This document shows positions 31,071 to 44,563 of a stretch of 64,000 bases of DNA, piece by piece. Source of the DNA: Hippasteria phrygiana. Taxonomy: Eukaryota; Echinodermata; Asteroidea; Valvatida; Goniasteridae. Made by a program: the position numbers and the translations under genes. Each line of letters begins with the position of its first letter. Positions within the stretch are counted from its first letter, which is position 1. The DNA is taken from assembly GCA_037893225.1 (NCBI GenBank), contig JAZGUH010000618.1, forward strand, positions 186,001 to 250,000, read 5' to 3'. The notes beneath the pieces were generated by a model that worked only from the letters and a program-made list of their open reading frames with translations, ran no database searches and was not told the origin of the DNA.

Positions 31071-31682
31071 ATACACTTATTTATATATTTCATTTAGGGA
31101 GGGGTTGTACCCACCTATACCGGTACAGTGTACAGTGTATGGACCAGCGGTATACCCACTGGTAACAAGGATGTGGTTTAGCATTGCTTAATTTGCTTTA
31201 TCACAACTTTGCTCAGCAGACCAAGGAGGGGGGAGGGGTTGCAACCCCCACAACCCCCCCCCCCCCCTCTCTAGATCCTCCCCTGGCATTTCTCGATCAT
31301 GGGGGTCTTTATAATGACTAGTTTTTACGGTAATATTTGGCGAAATGTTGGGGTGCGACTGTCGGGGATTAATAAACTCTCAAATTAATTTACAATCATG
31401 GAGGTAAATTGAATATTTTGAGTTACATACGGGATTTCAAACAAAAGAGGGCACCAAAGATTTTGCACTGCTGTTTTTGCACTTCGGGGTTAGTTTACAC
31501 AATTCTTTAAGTTTCGGAGTTTGGGCGATGCGGCGGTATGAAAGCCGCCATAAACAACCCCTCTATAGCGGCACGGGAACCGAAAATGCCCATTGTCCAC
31601 CTTTAATACATGTAGTCCCTCTAGCGGCACGTACGAGACACAAACAGCTGATGTCTGCATGGAGTGAAAACCGCACGTGCAT

Positions 31683-31780
31683 GCAGGATTAGCGAGCATT
31701 ATGACGGCAGGATTAGCGAGCATTATGACGGCAGGATTAGCGAGCATTATGACGGCAGGATTAGCGAGCATTATGACGGC
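31683..31780 (+). repeat. 24-bp tandem repeat, 4 copies
   Basis: GCAGGATTAGCGAGCATTAT plus GACG, four perfect units; frames stay open because 24 is a multiple of three. Confidence 0.95.
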
Positions 31781-31854
31781 GCCATAGCAGCATGGGATAC
31801 AAACAGGTGATGTGTACTTGGTGTGAAAACCGCAGTGCAGAATTAACGAACATA

Positions 31855-32110
31855 AGGGCCAAAAAAAAAAATAGTTCTGCTTCCGGTTACCCGACCGATC
31901 CTATTTTAACGACCCGACCCAATTTTTGTTTCTGGGAATTTTGGTTTTGTTTTACTATTATTTATTACTACCTTTTTATTACTACCAGGCTGTTCGATAC
32001 GACGATATTTCCCGATATTACGATTTTTTTTCATATCGAAAATCAATCGGCCCCTTAAAAAAAACCTGAAATATCGGGGAATTTGATGTACCCATGGAGG
32101 AAGGAATTCC
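31855..32110 (+). repeat. Repeat fragment, inverted relative at 55,640-55,880
   Basis: ATAGTTCTGCTTCCGGTTAC after an A run, followed by CGATATTTCCCGATATTACG-type ATCG-rich sequence. The distal piece at 55.6-55.9 kb has the inverse of both. The pair brackets the 20-kb array. Between 32,110 and 32,463 I see nothing I can name. Confidence 0.55.
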
Positions 32111-32463
32111 TTCCTCCATGATATACCAAAGTATCGCGATATGTTATGTAGCTTTTCTCAGCGTTTAAGATTTTTTCTAAGTGTGTATTAAGTGTGAATT
32201 AGTCCAGTTTACCTTGCCAGAAATTTCAGTTATTTCCAATAAATTTGACGATAGAATAGCACATAACGTATGATGTACTAAATATGTGTCGTTTCTTTGA
32301 CCGTTTTCTTAACTCCAACATGACTTTGTCGCCGTCATCTCTGCGCCGTTCATTAGCGCATGTGCATGCATTGCATCGTCGGTGTAGTCTTGGTCAAGTG
32401 CAAACAACCGCACTGAATGCCACATCTTGTATTGGGGCGCTCTTTGGGGACGGACGTGTTTTT

Positions 32464-32784
32464 GGCTGTTTCGAAAGTTTTTCGAAACAGCCCTTGTTTT
32501 CGTTAAGATTTTTTTTTTGGCTGTTTTGGAAACTTTTCCAAAACAGCCCTTGTTTTCGTAAAGATTTTTTTTTTTTGGCTGTTTTGGAAACTTTTCCAAA
32601 ACAGCCCTTGTTTTCGTTAAGATTTTATTTTTTTTCTTTTTTTTTTTTTTGGCTTTTCCGACACTCCGTCGGAAAAGGCCTTGTTTTTGTTCTGATTTTT
32701 GGCTTTTCCGACACTCCGTCGGAAAAGGCCTTGTTTTTGTTCTGATTTTTTTTTTTTGGCTTTTCCGAAATCCTTCGGAAAAGG
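32464..32784 (+). repeat. Six tandem hairpin-plus-T-tract units
   Basis: Hairpins at 32,464-32,492, 32,519-32,548, 32,577-32,606 (GGCTGTTTTGGAA type, 13-bp stems), then 32,651-32,680, 32,701-32,730 and 32,758-32,784 (GGCTTTTCCGA type). Each is followed by CTTGTTTTCGTTAAGAT or TTGTTTTTGTTCTGAT and a T tract. Stem differences are paired. Same first type at 42,094-42,328. Confidence 0.9.
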
Positions 32785-32836
32785 CTTTGTTTTTGTTCTG
32801 ATTTTTTTTTTTTTTCTTCTTCTTCTTCTTCTTTTA

Positions 32837-35640
32837 GTTCTGACCAAAATCCCATAGACTTTGTACACGAATTTTCTCCGCGGCACTTTAGGTCTTAAAA
32901 AACTTCAGATCTTAACCAAACTTACCTCAAACATAGACCCTAAGCTGGAATAGTATGTCGAAGAGTGACGTCATGATGACGTCATCACGTGTCACGTGAC
33001 GTCATCTTAAAGGTGCGTTTTTCAAGGGCCCATATCTAGAGAACGGTAGGTCCGATTTCCTTCAAACCTGATATGTTGGTAGGCTAGCTCGTGTTATAGA
33101 TGAAATTTGAGGTGACGTCAAGATGACGTCATCATACGATTTTATAGTAATTTTTAAGTTTTTGAAATTCAAAGTTTCTTAAAGCCATATCTCACCAACA
33201 GAACATGCTAAATTCAAAATTCTTTTTGTAATAGCTTTGTTAGCTCCTATATTCTTTCACATACATTTGAAAAATGTGTGACGTCATCATGACGTCATCA
33301 AAAATGTGCATTTCTGAAACACACATAAGGGTACGTCCGATCGTCATAAAAATTAGTGGGTAGGTAGATAGTGCTACTAGCATGTAAAATCCGAGGTGAC
33401 GTCATGATGACGTCATCGGCTGATTTTCTGTGAATTTTTTAGTTCTATCCCAAATCCCATAGACTTTGTACACGAATTTTGTAAGTGGCACTTTGGTCAA
33501 TAAACAACCTCGGATCTTAATCAGACTTAACACAAACATAGACCCTCAGCTGAAAATGTAAGCCGAAACGTGACGTCATGATGACGTCATCACGTGTCAT
33601 GTGACGTCATCTTAAATGTGCATTTTTCAAGGGCCTATATCTAGAGAACGGTAGGTCCGATTGCCTTCAAACCTGGTATGTTATGGGAGCTCGTGTTATA
33701 GATGAAAATTAAGGTGACGTAACACACATAAGGGTACGTCCGATCGTCATAAAAATTAGTGGGTAGGTAGATAGTGCTACTAGCATGTAAAATCCGAGGT
33801 GACGTCATGATGACGTCATCGGCTGATTTTCTGTGAATTTTTTAGTTCTATCCCAAATCCCATAGACTTTGTACACGAATTTTTTAAGTGGCACTTTGGT
33901 CACTAAACAACCTCGGATCTTAATCAGACTTAACACAAACATAGACCCTCAGCTGAAAATGTAAGCCGAAACGTGACGTCATGATGACGTCATCACGTGT
34001 CATGTGACGTCATCTTAAATGTGCATTTTTCTAGGGCCTATATCTAGAGAACGGTAGGTCCGATTGCCTTCAAACCTGGTATGTTGGTATGGTAGCTCGT
34101 GTTATAGATGAAAATTAAGGTGACGTCATGATCACGTCATCATACGATTTTACAGTAATATTAAAGTTTTTGAACTTCAAAGTTTCTTAAAGCCATATCT
34201 CACCAACAGAACATGCTAAATTCAAAATTCTTTTTGTAATAGCTTTGTTAGCTCCTATATTCTTTCACATACATTTGAAAAATGTGTGACGTCATCATGA
34301 CGTCATCAAAAATGTGCATTTCTGAAACACACATAAGGGTACTTCCGATCGTCATAAAAATTAGTGGGTAGGTAGATAGTGCTAATAGCATGTAAAATCC
34401 GAGGTGACGTCATGATGACGTCATCGGCTGATTTTCTGTGAATTTTTTAGTTCTATCCCAAATCCCATAGACTTTGTACACGAATTTTGTAAGTGGCACT
34501 TTGGTCACTAAACAACCTCGGATCTTAATCAGACTTAACACAAACATAGACCCTCAGCTGAAAATGTAAGCCGAAACGTGACGTCATGATGACGTCATCA
34601 CGTGTCATGTGACGTCATCTTAAATGTGCATTTTTCTAGGGCCTATATCTAGAGAACGGTAGGTCCGATTGCCTTCAAACCTGGTATGTTGGTATGGTAG
34701 CTCGTGTTATAGATGAAAATTAAGGTGACGTCATGATGACGTCATCATACGATTTTACAGTAATATTAAAGTTTTTGAACTTCAAAGTTTCTTAAAGCCA
34801 TATCTCACCAACAGAACATGCTAAATTCAAAATTCTTTTTGTAATAGCTTTGTTAGCTCCTATATTCTTTCACATACATTTGAAAAATGTGTGACGTCAT
34901 CATGACGTCATCAAAAATGTGCATTTCTGAAACACACATAAGGGTACGTCCGATCGTCATAACAATTAGTGGGTAGGTAGATAGTGCTAATAGCATGTAA
35001 AATCCGAGGTGACGTCATGATGACGTCATCGGCTGATTTTCTGTGAATTTTTTAGTTCTATCCCAAATCCCATGGACTTTGTACACGAATTTTGTAAGTG
35101 GCACTTTGGTCACTAAACAACCTCGGATCTTAATCAGACTTAACACAAACATAGACCCTAAGCTGAAAATGTAAGCCGAAACGTGACGTCATGATGACGT
35201 CATCACGTGTCATGTGACGTCATCTTAAATGTGCATTTTTCAAGAGCCTATATCTAGAGAACGGTAGGTCCGATTGCCTTCAAACCTGGTATGTTGGTAT
35301 GGTAGCTCGTGTTATAGATGAAAATTAAGGTGACGTCATGATGACGTCATCATACGATTTTACAGTAATATTAAAGTTTTTCAACTTCAAAGTTTCTTAA
35401 AGCCATATCTCACCAACAGAACATGCTAAATTCAAAATTCTTTTTGTAATAGCTTTGTTAGCTCCTATATTCTTTCACATACATTTGAAAAATGTGTGAC
35501 GTCATCATGACGTCATCAAAAATGTGCATTTCTGAAACACACATAAGGGTACGTCCGATCGTCATAAAAATTGGTGGGTAGGTAGATAGTGCCACTAGCA
35601 TGCAAAATCCGAAGTGACGTCATGATGACGTCATCGGCTG
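32837..35640 (+). repeat. 605-bp tandem array with CRE-like dyads, block 1
   Basis: ACACACATAAGGGTAC recurs at about 33,721, 34,326, 34,931 and 35,536, exactly 605 bp apart; the first unit (33,319-33,721) lacks about 203 bp. Each unit holds four blocks, each ending in a TGACGTCATSATGACGTCA dyad, plus the phrases GAGAACGGTAGGTCCGATTG and TAGCTTTGTTAGCTCC. No coding capacity. Confidence 0.95.
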
Positions 35641-37070
35641 ATTTTTTATGAATTTGTAAATGTTTCAAATTTCATTGTACTCTTAAAATTTTGCACTTCT
35701 TCAAATGCCATGAACTTCAAACTTGGCATATGCATTGACTATCTACTCGAGATGGGTGCCGAATCATGACGTCATGATGACGTCATCACATGTCACGTGA
35801 CATCATCTTAAATTTGCATTTTTGAAGGCCCTATATCTATTTTTTTTCTGCTTCTTATTTTATTTCTATCCCAAATCCGAAAGACTTTGTGCATAGATTT
35901 TCTGATCGGCACTTTTGTCATCAAACAACATCGAATCTTAGTCAGAGTTAGCATAGGTATAGACCCTGATGCAAAGTCGTGCCGCGAAGAGTGACGTCAT
36001 AATGACGTCTTCGTGTGGCATGTAACATGAACTTAAAGGTCAAGTTTGGAGTACGAAATGTTAATCATAAAATAATCTCAGATCTTAAACTTAGCAAAGA
36101 CATAGACCTTCTGATAATTTATGTTAAATAAAAAAGAAAAAAAGGAAAAGCCATGCGTATGTTTACAACAGACGCACATTTTTTGGCGTTTCCGCTACAG
36201 CAGGAAAGCCTTTGTTTTTGTTCTGTTCGCGCGATTGTGTAGTTTAGTACACTTTCGCCCAGGCATGAACACAATCTACTTGAAAATTGTTCGTTTTGCC
36301 ACATTCAGAACAAAGGGCCACGTCGAAGAACATCTGCAGGGGTTTTTTGGAGTGAAATCGTTAGCTAAGAGGTAACAAAATACGTGATTGCGCAATACCC
36401 AGCTTTACACGGATATATAGCTGGTGGGAGAGTAGTTGACCGAGCCAAAACGTGACACAACGTAAGAAAATCGTATTTTCCGCCTTAAAAAACCTTTCCA
36501 AATCACAAAAGCACGTGTCATTGGGATTCAGAGAAGTCTACTTTAGTAACAAAAAAAGGCTTTTGGAATAATCAAATACTCCAGAAGCTAACATGAACAC
36601 AATTAATACAGAAATCCTAAACTACACAATACCCACTATTTTGGTTTCTTCTTAAACACCAATTTTGTCTGCGGCACTTTGGTCACTAAACAACATCAGA
36701 TCTTAAGCAAACTTAACCCAAACATAGACCCTAATCTGAAATTGTGTGCCGAAGAGTGATGTCACGATGACGTCATTATGTGTTACGTGATGTCATCTTA
36801 AAGGCTCATTTTTCAAGGGCCCATATCAAGAGAACCGTAAGTCCAATTGCATTCAAACCTGGTATGTTGGCTAAACAAGTACATGTTATAAATCAAAATT
36901 GAGGTGACGTCATAATGACGTCATCATCTGATTTTTATGGTAATTTCAAAATTTTAACGTTAAAGATTCTTAAAACCACATCTCATCAACAGAACATGTT
37001 CAATTCAAAATTCCTTTTGTAATAGCTTTGTTAGCTCGTACATTCTTTTATATAATTTTTTTTTTTCTGC
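35640..37070 (+). repeat. Duplicated 1.4-kb block, copy 1
   Basis: Almost identical to 38,260-39,680 (offset 2,615 bp after a 25-bp deletion in copy 2). Contains a hairpin-bearing stretch at 36,148-36,215 and GC-richer sequence at 36,220-36,400 in which open frames are identical in both copies simply because the duplication is recent. Confidence 0.95.
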
Positions 37071-37083
37071 TTCTTCTTCCTCT

Positions 37084-38275
37084 TTTAGTTCTGACCAAAA
37101 TCCCATAGACTTTGTACACGAATTTTCTCGGCGGCACTTTAGGTCTTAAAAAACCTCAGATCTTAACCAAACTTACCTCAAACATAGACCCTAACCTGAA
37201 ATGGTATGTCGAAGAGTGACGTCATGATGACGTCATCACGTGTCACGTGACGTCATCTTAAAGGTGCGTTTTTCAAGGGCCCATATCTAGAGAACGGTAG
37301 GTCCGATTTCCTTCAAATCTGATATGTTGGTAGGCTACCTCGTGTTATAGATGAAATTTGAGGTGACGTCAAGATGACGTCATCATACGATTTTATAGTA
37401 ATTTTTCAGTTTTTGAACTTCAAAGTTTCTTAAAGCCATATCTCACCAACAGAACATGCTAAATTCAAAATTCTTTTTGCAATAGCTTTGTTAGCTCCTA
37501 TATTCTTTCACATACATTTGAAAAATGTGTGACGTCATCATGACGTCATCAAAAATGTGCATTTTTGAAACACACATAAGGGTAGGTCTGATCGTCATAA
37601 AAATTGGTGGGTAGGTAGATAGTGCCACTAGCATGTAAAATCCAAAGTGACGTCATGATGACGTCATCGGCTGATTTTCTGTGAATTTTTTAGTTCTATC
37701 CCAAATCCCATAGACTTTGTACACGAATTTTGTAAGTGGCACTTTGGTCACTAAACAACCTCGGATCTTAATCAGACTTAACACAAACATAGACCCTAAG
37801 CTGAAAATGTAAGCGGAAACGTGACGTCATGATGACGTCATCACGTGTCATGTGACGTCATCTTAAATGTGCATTTTTCAAGAGCCTATATCTAGAGAAC
37901 GGTAGGTCCGATTGCCTTCAAACCTGGTATGTTGGTATGGTAGCTCGTGTTATAGATGAAAATTAAGGTGACGTCATGATGACGTCATCATACGATTTTA
38001 CAGTAATATTAAAGTTTTTCAACTTCAAAGTTTCTTAAAGCCATATCTCACCAACAGAACATGCTAAATTCAAAATTCTTTTTGTAATAGCTTTGTTAGC
38101 TCCTATATTCTTTCACATACATTTGAAAAATGTGTGACGTCATCATGACGTCATCAAAAATGTGCATTTCTGAAACACACATAAGGGTACGTCCGATCGT
38201 CATAACAATTGGTGGGTAGGTAGATAGTGCCACTAGCATGCAAAATCCGAAGTGACGTCATGATGACGTCATCGG
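37084..38275 (+). repeat. 605-bp array, block 2
   Basis: Two further 605-bp-type units (ACACACATAAGGGTA-like at 37,567 and 38,172) starting after TTTCTGCTTCTTCTTCC, as block 1 does. Confidence 0.93.
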
Positions 38276-39860
38276 CTGATTTTTTATGAATTTGTAAATG
38301 TTTCAAATTTCATTGTACTCTTAACATTTTGCACTTCTTCAAATGCCATGAACTTCAAACTTGGCATATGCATTGACTATCTACTCGAGATGGGTGCCGA
38401 ATCATGACGTCATGATGACGTCATCACATGTCACGTGACGTCATCTTAAATTTGCATTTTTTAAGGCCCTATATCTATTTTTTTTCTGCTTCTTATTTTA
38501 GTTCTATCCCAAATCCCATAGACTTTGTGCATAGATTTTCTGATCGGCACTTTTGTCATCAAACAACATCGAATCTTAGTCAGAGTTAGCATAGGTATAG
38601 ACCCTGATGCAAAGTCGTGCCGTCTTCGTGTGGCATGTAACATGAACTTAAAGGTCAAGTTTGGAGTACGAAATGTTAATCATAAAATAATCTCAGATCT
38701 TAAACTTAGCAAAGACATAGACCTTCTGATACTTTATGTTAAATAAAAAAGAAAAAAAGGAAAAGCCATGCGTATGTTTACAACAGACGCACATTTTTTG
38801 GCGTTTCCGCTACAGCAGGAAAGCCTTTGTTTTTGTTCTGTTCGCGCGATTGTGTAGTTTAGTACACTTTCGCCCAGGCATGAACACAATCTACTTGAAA
38901 ATTGTTCGTTTTGCCACATTCAGAACAAAGGGCCACGTCGAAGAACATCTGCAGGGGTTTTTTGGAGTGAAATCGTTAGCTAAGAGGTAACAAAATACGT
39001 GATTGCGCAATACCCAGCTTTACACGGATATATAGCTGGTGGGAGAGTAGTTGACCGAGCCAAAACGTGACACAACGTAAGAAAATCGTATTTTCCGCCT
39101 TAAAAAACCTTTCCAAATCACAAAAGCACGTGTCATTGGGATTCAGAGAAGTCTACTTTAGTAACAAAAAAAGGCTTTTGGAATAATCAAATACTCCAGA
39201 AGCTAACATGAACACAATTAATACAGAAATCCTAAACTACACAATACCCACTATTTTGGTTTCTTCTTAAACACGAATTTTGTCTGCGGCACTTTGGTCA
39301 CTAAACAACATCAGATCTTAAGCAAACTTAACCCAAACATAGACCCTAATCTGAAATTGTGTACCGAAGAGTGATGTCACGATGACGTCATTATGTGTTA
39401 CGTGATGTCATCTTAAAGGCTCATTTTTCAAGGGCCCATATCAAGAGAACCGTAAGTCCAATTGCATTCAAACCTGGTATGTTGGCTAAACAAGTACATG
39501 TTATAAATCAAAATTGAGGTGACGTCATAATGACGTCATCATCTGATTTTTATGGTAATTTCAAAATTTTAACGTTAAAGATTCTTAAAACCACATCTCA
39601 TCAACAGAACATGTTCAATTCAAAATTCCTTTTGTAATAGCTTTGTTAGCTCGTACATTCTTTTATGTAAATGCGAAAAATTACTGAAGTCATAATGACG
39701 TCATTAAAGGCATGATTTCTTGAAAGACATATGGATAGACCATGTCTAATCGTCACGAAACTTGGTGGTTAGGTAGATTTGTCACTAGTTTACAAAATTC
39801 GAAGTGACATCATAAAAACATATGGAAAAGCCCTATGTTCTTAAAAACATAGACCTCTAG
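38260..39860 (+). repeat. Duplicated block, copy 2, ending in hairpin-CTAG
   Basis: Matches 35,640-37,070, then continues where copy 1 is interrupted. Ends with the hairpin CTATGTTC-TTAAAA-ACATAG and CTAG at 39,857-39,860, followed by a T tract. Confidence 0.85.
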
Positions 39861-42062
39861 TTTTTTTTTTTTTTGCTTCTTTTTCAGACTTTTTGCCCAT
39901 AGCATTTGTACACGTTTTCTTTCTACCAGGCACTTTTGCTACTTTGATGCAGCCGATTGCCTTTAAACTTAACAGACACTTCGACCAACTGCTCAGGATG
40001 CATGCCGAACTTTTACGTCATGATGACGTCATCACGTGATTTTTTATGAATTTTTGAATTTTGAAAATCGTAACATTCATTAAATTATATCTAGCGAACA
40101 AAACAAGATATTTTCAAAATTCTTTTTCTTATAGCTTTGGTATGTCTCAAAGATATGCCTTAAAAAGCGAAAATTGTGTGACGTCATGATGACGTCATCA
40201 AAAATGCTTTTTTTTTTTTACGCATGTAAGGGTCAATCCGATTACAAAAATGTATATATTGAATTTTGCTGTACCCAATTCCAAAATTTCATGATCGTGG
40301 CTCACTCAAGTAAGAAATGACAGCCATTTCAAAATTTAGACCAAATTCAATATAACACAAAGGAATTCTGGGACGGGCTGATAACCATGGCTATTATGAG
40401 CTTGCTGTTTATAAAAGGGGTTGATTTCTAGTCTTTTTTCAAGTCGCTGAATTTTTGAAGTATGAAAATCGTAACATTCTTTTCAATATATCTAGCGAAC
40501 AAAACAAGAAATTTTCAAAATTATTTTTGTTACAGCTTTGGTATGTCTCAAAGATATGCCCTAAAAAGCGAAAATTGTGTGACGTCATGATGACGTCATC
40601 AACAAATCTTTTTTTTTAAACGCATGTAAGGGTCAATCCGATTAGAAAAATGTATATATTGAATTTTCCTGTACCTAATTCCAAAATTTCATGATCGTGG
40701 CTCACTCAAGTATGAAATAGGAGCCATTTCAAAATTTAGACCAAATTCAATATAACACAAAGGAATTCTGGGAAGGGCTGATAACCATGGGTATTATGTG
40801 CTTGCTGTTTATAAAAGGGGTTGATTTCTAGTCTTTTTTCAAGTCGCTAAATTTTTGAAGTTTTAGAATCGTAACATTCTTTTCAATATATCTAGCGAAC
40901 AAAACAAGATATTTTCAAAATTCTTTTTGTTATAGCTTTGGTATGTCTCAAAGATATGCCATAAAAAGCGCAAATTGTGTGACGTCATGATGACGTCATA
41001 AAAAAAATTCTTTTTTCAAGTCGCTAGAATATTGCACATAGCATTTGTAAACGTTTTCTTTCTTACCGGCACTTTGGCTACTTTTAAACTTGGCAGACAC
41101 TTACACCAACTGCTCACAATGTGTGCCGAACTTTTACGTCATGATGACGTCATCACATGTCACGTGACGTCATCTTAAAGGGGCATTTTTTCGAAGCCAT
41201 ATATCTACAAAAGTACAAGTCCGATTAAGTTGAAACGTAATATCTAGGTATGCCACCGGGTGTTATAGATGAACATTGACATGATGTTATGATGACGTCA
41301 TCACATGTCACGTGACGTCATCTTAAAGGGGCAGTTTTTGAAGCCATAAACAAAAGTACAAGTCCGATTAAGTTGAAAAGAAATATCTATGTAGCCCAAT
41401 AGGTTTATAGATGAAAATTGACATGACATTATTATGATGTCATCACATGTCACATGACGTCATCTTAAAGGTGCAGTTTTTGAAGCCATATATAAACAAA
41501 AGTACAAGTCCGATTAAGTTCAAAAGTAATATCTAGGTAGCCCAGTAGGTATTTTAAATAAAAAAAATGATGATGTCATGATTACGTCATCACTTGTTTC
41601 GTGTCATTATCTTAAAGGGGCATTTTTCAAAGCCATAAATCTACAAAAGTACAGGTCCGATTTATTTGAAATGTAATATATAGTCGGGTAGGCAAGCAGG
41701 TTCATAGATAAAAATTGACGTGACGTTATGATGACGTCATCACATGTCACGTGACGTTATCTTAAAGGGGCAGTTTTTAAAGCCATACATTGTATATCTA
41801 CAAAAGTACAAGTTCGATTATTTTAAATGTAATATCTAGGTAGGTCAGCAAGTTTACAGATGTAAATTTACATTACGTTATGATGACGTCATCACAAGTG
41901 ACTATTACAAACAACCTAAATTATTTTCAAAGTCTAACAAAGAAAACTGGCAGGAGCGCGATTGTTTGACGAAGTTTAATTATTGTATTCCCATTTCACA
42001 TCAAAACTAAAAAAAAAAAAAAACGAAACAGCCCTGTGTTTGTCCACAAACACCGTCCGTCT

Positions 42063-42064
<2 letters not shown>
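39861..42064 (+). mobile_element. Array unit type B/C, unit 1 (Helitron-like end)
   Basis: T tract, CCCATAGCATTTGTACACG opening, about 400-bp B modules (CTAG at 40,428 and 40,828 mark the period), then about 145-bp C modules (CTTAAAGGGGCA spaced 144-152 bp), then an A-rich stretch and the hairpin GTGTTTG-TCCA-CAAACAC, with CTAG at 42,061. Dyads TGACGTCATGATGACGTCA throughout. Confidence 0.85.
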
Positions 42065-42093
<29 letters not shown>

Positions 42094-42260
42094 GGCTGTT
42101 TTGGAAACTTTTCCAAAACAGCCCTTGTTTTCGTTAAGATTTTTTTTTTTTTTGGCTGTTTCGGAAACTTTTCCGAAACAGCCCTTGTTTTCGTTAAGAT
42201 TTTTTTTTTTTTCTTTTTTGGCTGTTTTGGAAACTTTTCCAAAACAGCCCTTGTTTTCGT

Positions 42261-42299
<39 letters not shown>

Positions 42300-42328
42300 G
42301 CTGTTTCGGAAACTTTTCCGAAACAGCC
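42094..42328 (+). repeat. Four tandem hairpin-plus-T-tract units
   Basis: Hairpins at 42,094-42,123, 42,154-42,183, 42,220-42,249 and 42,299-42,328 alternate between stem TTTTGG/CCAAAA and TTTCGG/CCGAAA. Each is followed by CTTGTTTTCGTTAAGAT and a T tract. Confidence 0.93.
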
Positions 42329-42345
42329 CTTGTTTTCGTTAAGAT

Positions 42346-42397
<52 letters not shown>

Positions 42398-42399
42398 TC

Positions 42400-44563
42400 T
42401 TTTTCAGACTTTTCCCCATAGCATTTGTACACGTTTTCTTTCTAACCGGCACTTTGGCCACTTTTGAGCAACCGATTGCCTTTAAACTTAACAGACACTT
42501 AGACCAACTGCTCAGAATGACTGCCGCACTTTTACGTAATGATGACGTCATCACGTGATTTTTTATGAATTTTTGAAATTTGAAAATCGTAGCATTCTTT
42601 TCAATATATCTAACTAAAAAAACAAGATATTTTCATAATTCTTTTTGATATAGCTTTGGTATGTCTCAAAGATATGCCCTAAAAAGCGAAAATTGTGTGA
42701 CGTCATGATGACGTCATCAAAAATGTTTTTTTTTTTTAACGCATGTAAGGGTCAATCCGATTACAAAAATGTATACATTGAATTTTGCTGTACGTAATTC
42801 CAAAATTTCATGATCGTGGCTCACTCAAGTAAGAAATAACAACCATTTCAAAATTTGGACCAAATTCAATATAACACAAAGGAATTCTGGGAAGGGCAGA
42901 TAACCATGGCTTAAATGTGCTTGCTGTTTATAAAAGGGGATGATTCCTAGTCTTTTTTCAAGTCGCTGAATTTTTGAAGTTTTAAAATCGTAACATTCTT
43001 TTCAATATATCTAGCAAACAAAACAAGATATTTTCAAAATTCTTTTTGTGATAGCTTTGGTATGTCTCAAAGATATGCCCTAAAAGGGAAAAAATGTGTG
43101 ACGTCATGATGACGTCATCAAAAATGTGATTTTTTAAAACACATATAAGGATAGGTCCGATCGTCATGAAAAGTGGTGGGTAGGTAGATACTGTCACTAG
43201 AATGCAAAATCTAAAATGAGGTCATGATGACGTCATTACGTGACTTTTTATGAATTTTTTTAATTTTAAAATCGTAACATTCTTTTCAATATATCTAGCG
43301 AACAAAACAATACATTTTCAAAATTATTTTTGTTATAGCTTTGGTATGTCTCAAAGATATCCCCTAAAAGGGAGAAAATGTGTGACGTCATGATGACGTC
43401 ATCAATTTTTTTTTTTTTTAAACGCATGTAATGGTCAATCCGATTACAAAAATGTATACATTGAATTTTCCTCTCTCTAATTCCAAAATTTCATGATCGT
43501 GGCTCACTCAAGTAAGAAATAACAGCCATTTGAAAATTTAGACCAAATTCAATATAACACAAAGGAATTCTGGGAAGGGCAGATAACCATGGCTTAAATG
43601 TGCATGCTGTTTATAAAAAGGTTGATTTGTAGTCTTTGTTCAAGTCGCTGAATTTTTAAATTGTGTAAATCGTAACATTCTTTTCAATATATCTAGCGAA
43701 CTAAACAAGAAATTTTCAAAATTCTTTTTGTTATAGCTTTGGTATGTCTCAAAGATATGCCCAAAAAAGCGAAAATTGTGTGACGTCATGATGACGTCAT
43801 CAAAAAATTCTTTTTTTCAAGTCGCTAGAATATTGCCCATAGCATTTGTAAACGTTTTCTTTCTTACCGGCCACTTTGGCTAATTTTAAACTTGGCAGAC
43901 ACTTACCCCAACTGCTCACAATGTGTGCCGAACTTTTACGTCATAATGACGTCATCACATGTCACGTGACGTCATCTTAAAGGGGCATTTTTCAAAGCCA
44001 TATATCTACAAAAGTACAAGTTCGATTAAGTTAAAATGTAATATCTAGGTATCCAAGTAGTTTTATAAATGCAAATTGACATGACGTTATGATGACGTCA
44101 TCACTTGTGACGTCATCTTAAAGGGGCAGTTTTTGAAGGCGCATATCTACAGAAGTACAAGTCCGATTAAGTTTAAAAGTAATATCTAGGTAGCCCAGTA
44201 GGTTTATAGATGAAAATTGACATGACATGATGTTGACGTCATCACATGTCACGTGACGTCATCTTAAAGGGGCAGTTTTTGAAGCCATATATAAACAAAA
44301 GTACAAGTCCGATTAAGTTTAAAAGTTATATCTAGGTAGGTCAGCAAGTTTATAGATGAAAATTTATGTGACGCTATGATGACGTCATCACATGTTACTA
44401 CTACAAACAACTTTAATTAATTTCAAAATTAACAAAGAAAACTGGCAGCAGCGCGATTGTTTGACAAACATAAATTATTGTATTCACATTTCACATCCAA
44501 ACTAAAAAAACAAAAACGAAACAGCCCTGTGTTTGTCCACAAACACCAACCTCATGCCTCTAG
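42400..44563 (+). mobile_element. Array unit type B/C, unit 2
   Basis: Same order as unit 1: opening CATAGCATTTGTACACG, B modules, C modules, terminal hairpin GTGTTTG-TCCA-CAAACAC, CTAG at 44,560-44,563, then a T tract. Confidence 0.85.

Noticed and set aside
36119..38990. Identical 84- and 61-codon frames in two places, suggesting conserved genes
   Set aside because: Identity reflects a recent DNA duplication; both strands are open in the same stretch and nothing shows protein-level constraint.
41976..42554. Lys- and Phe-rich frames on both strands
   Set aside because: Translations of T tracts and hairpins in the array; no plausible protein.
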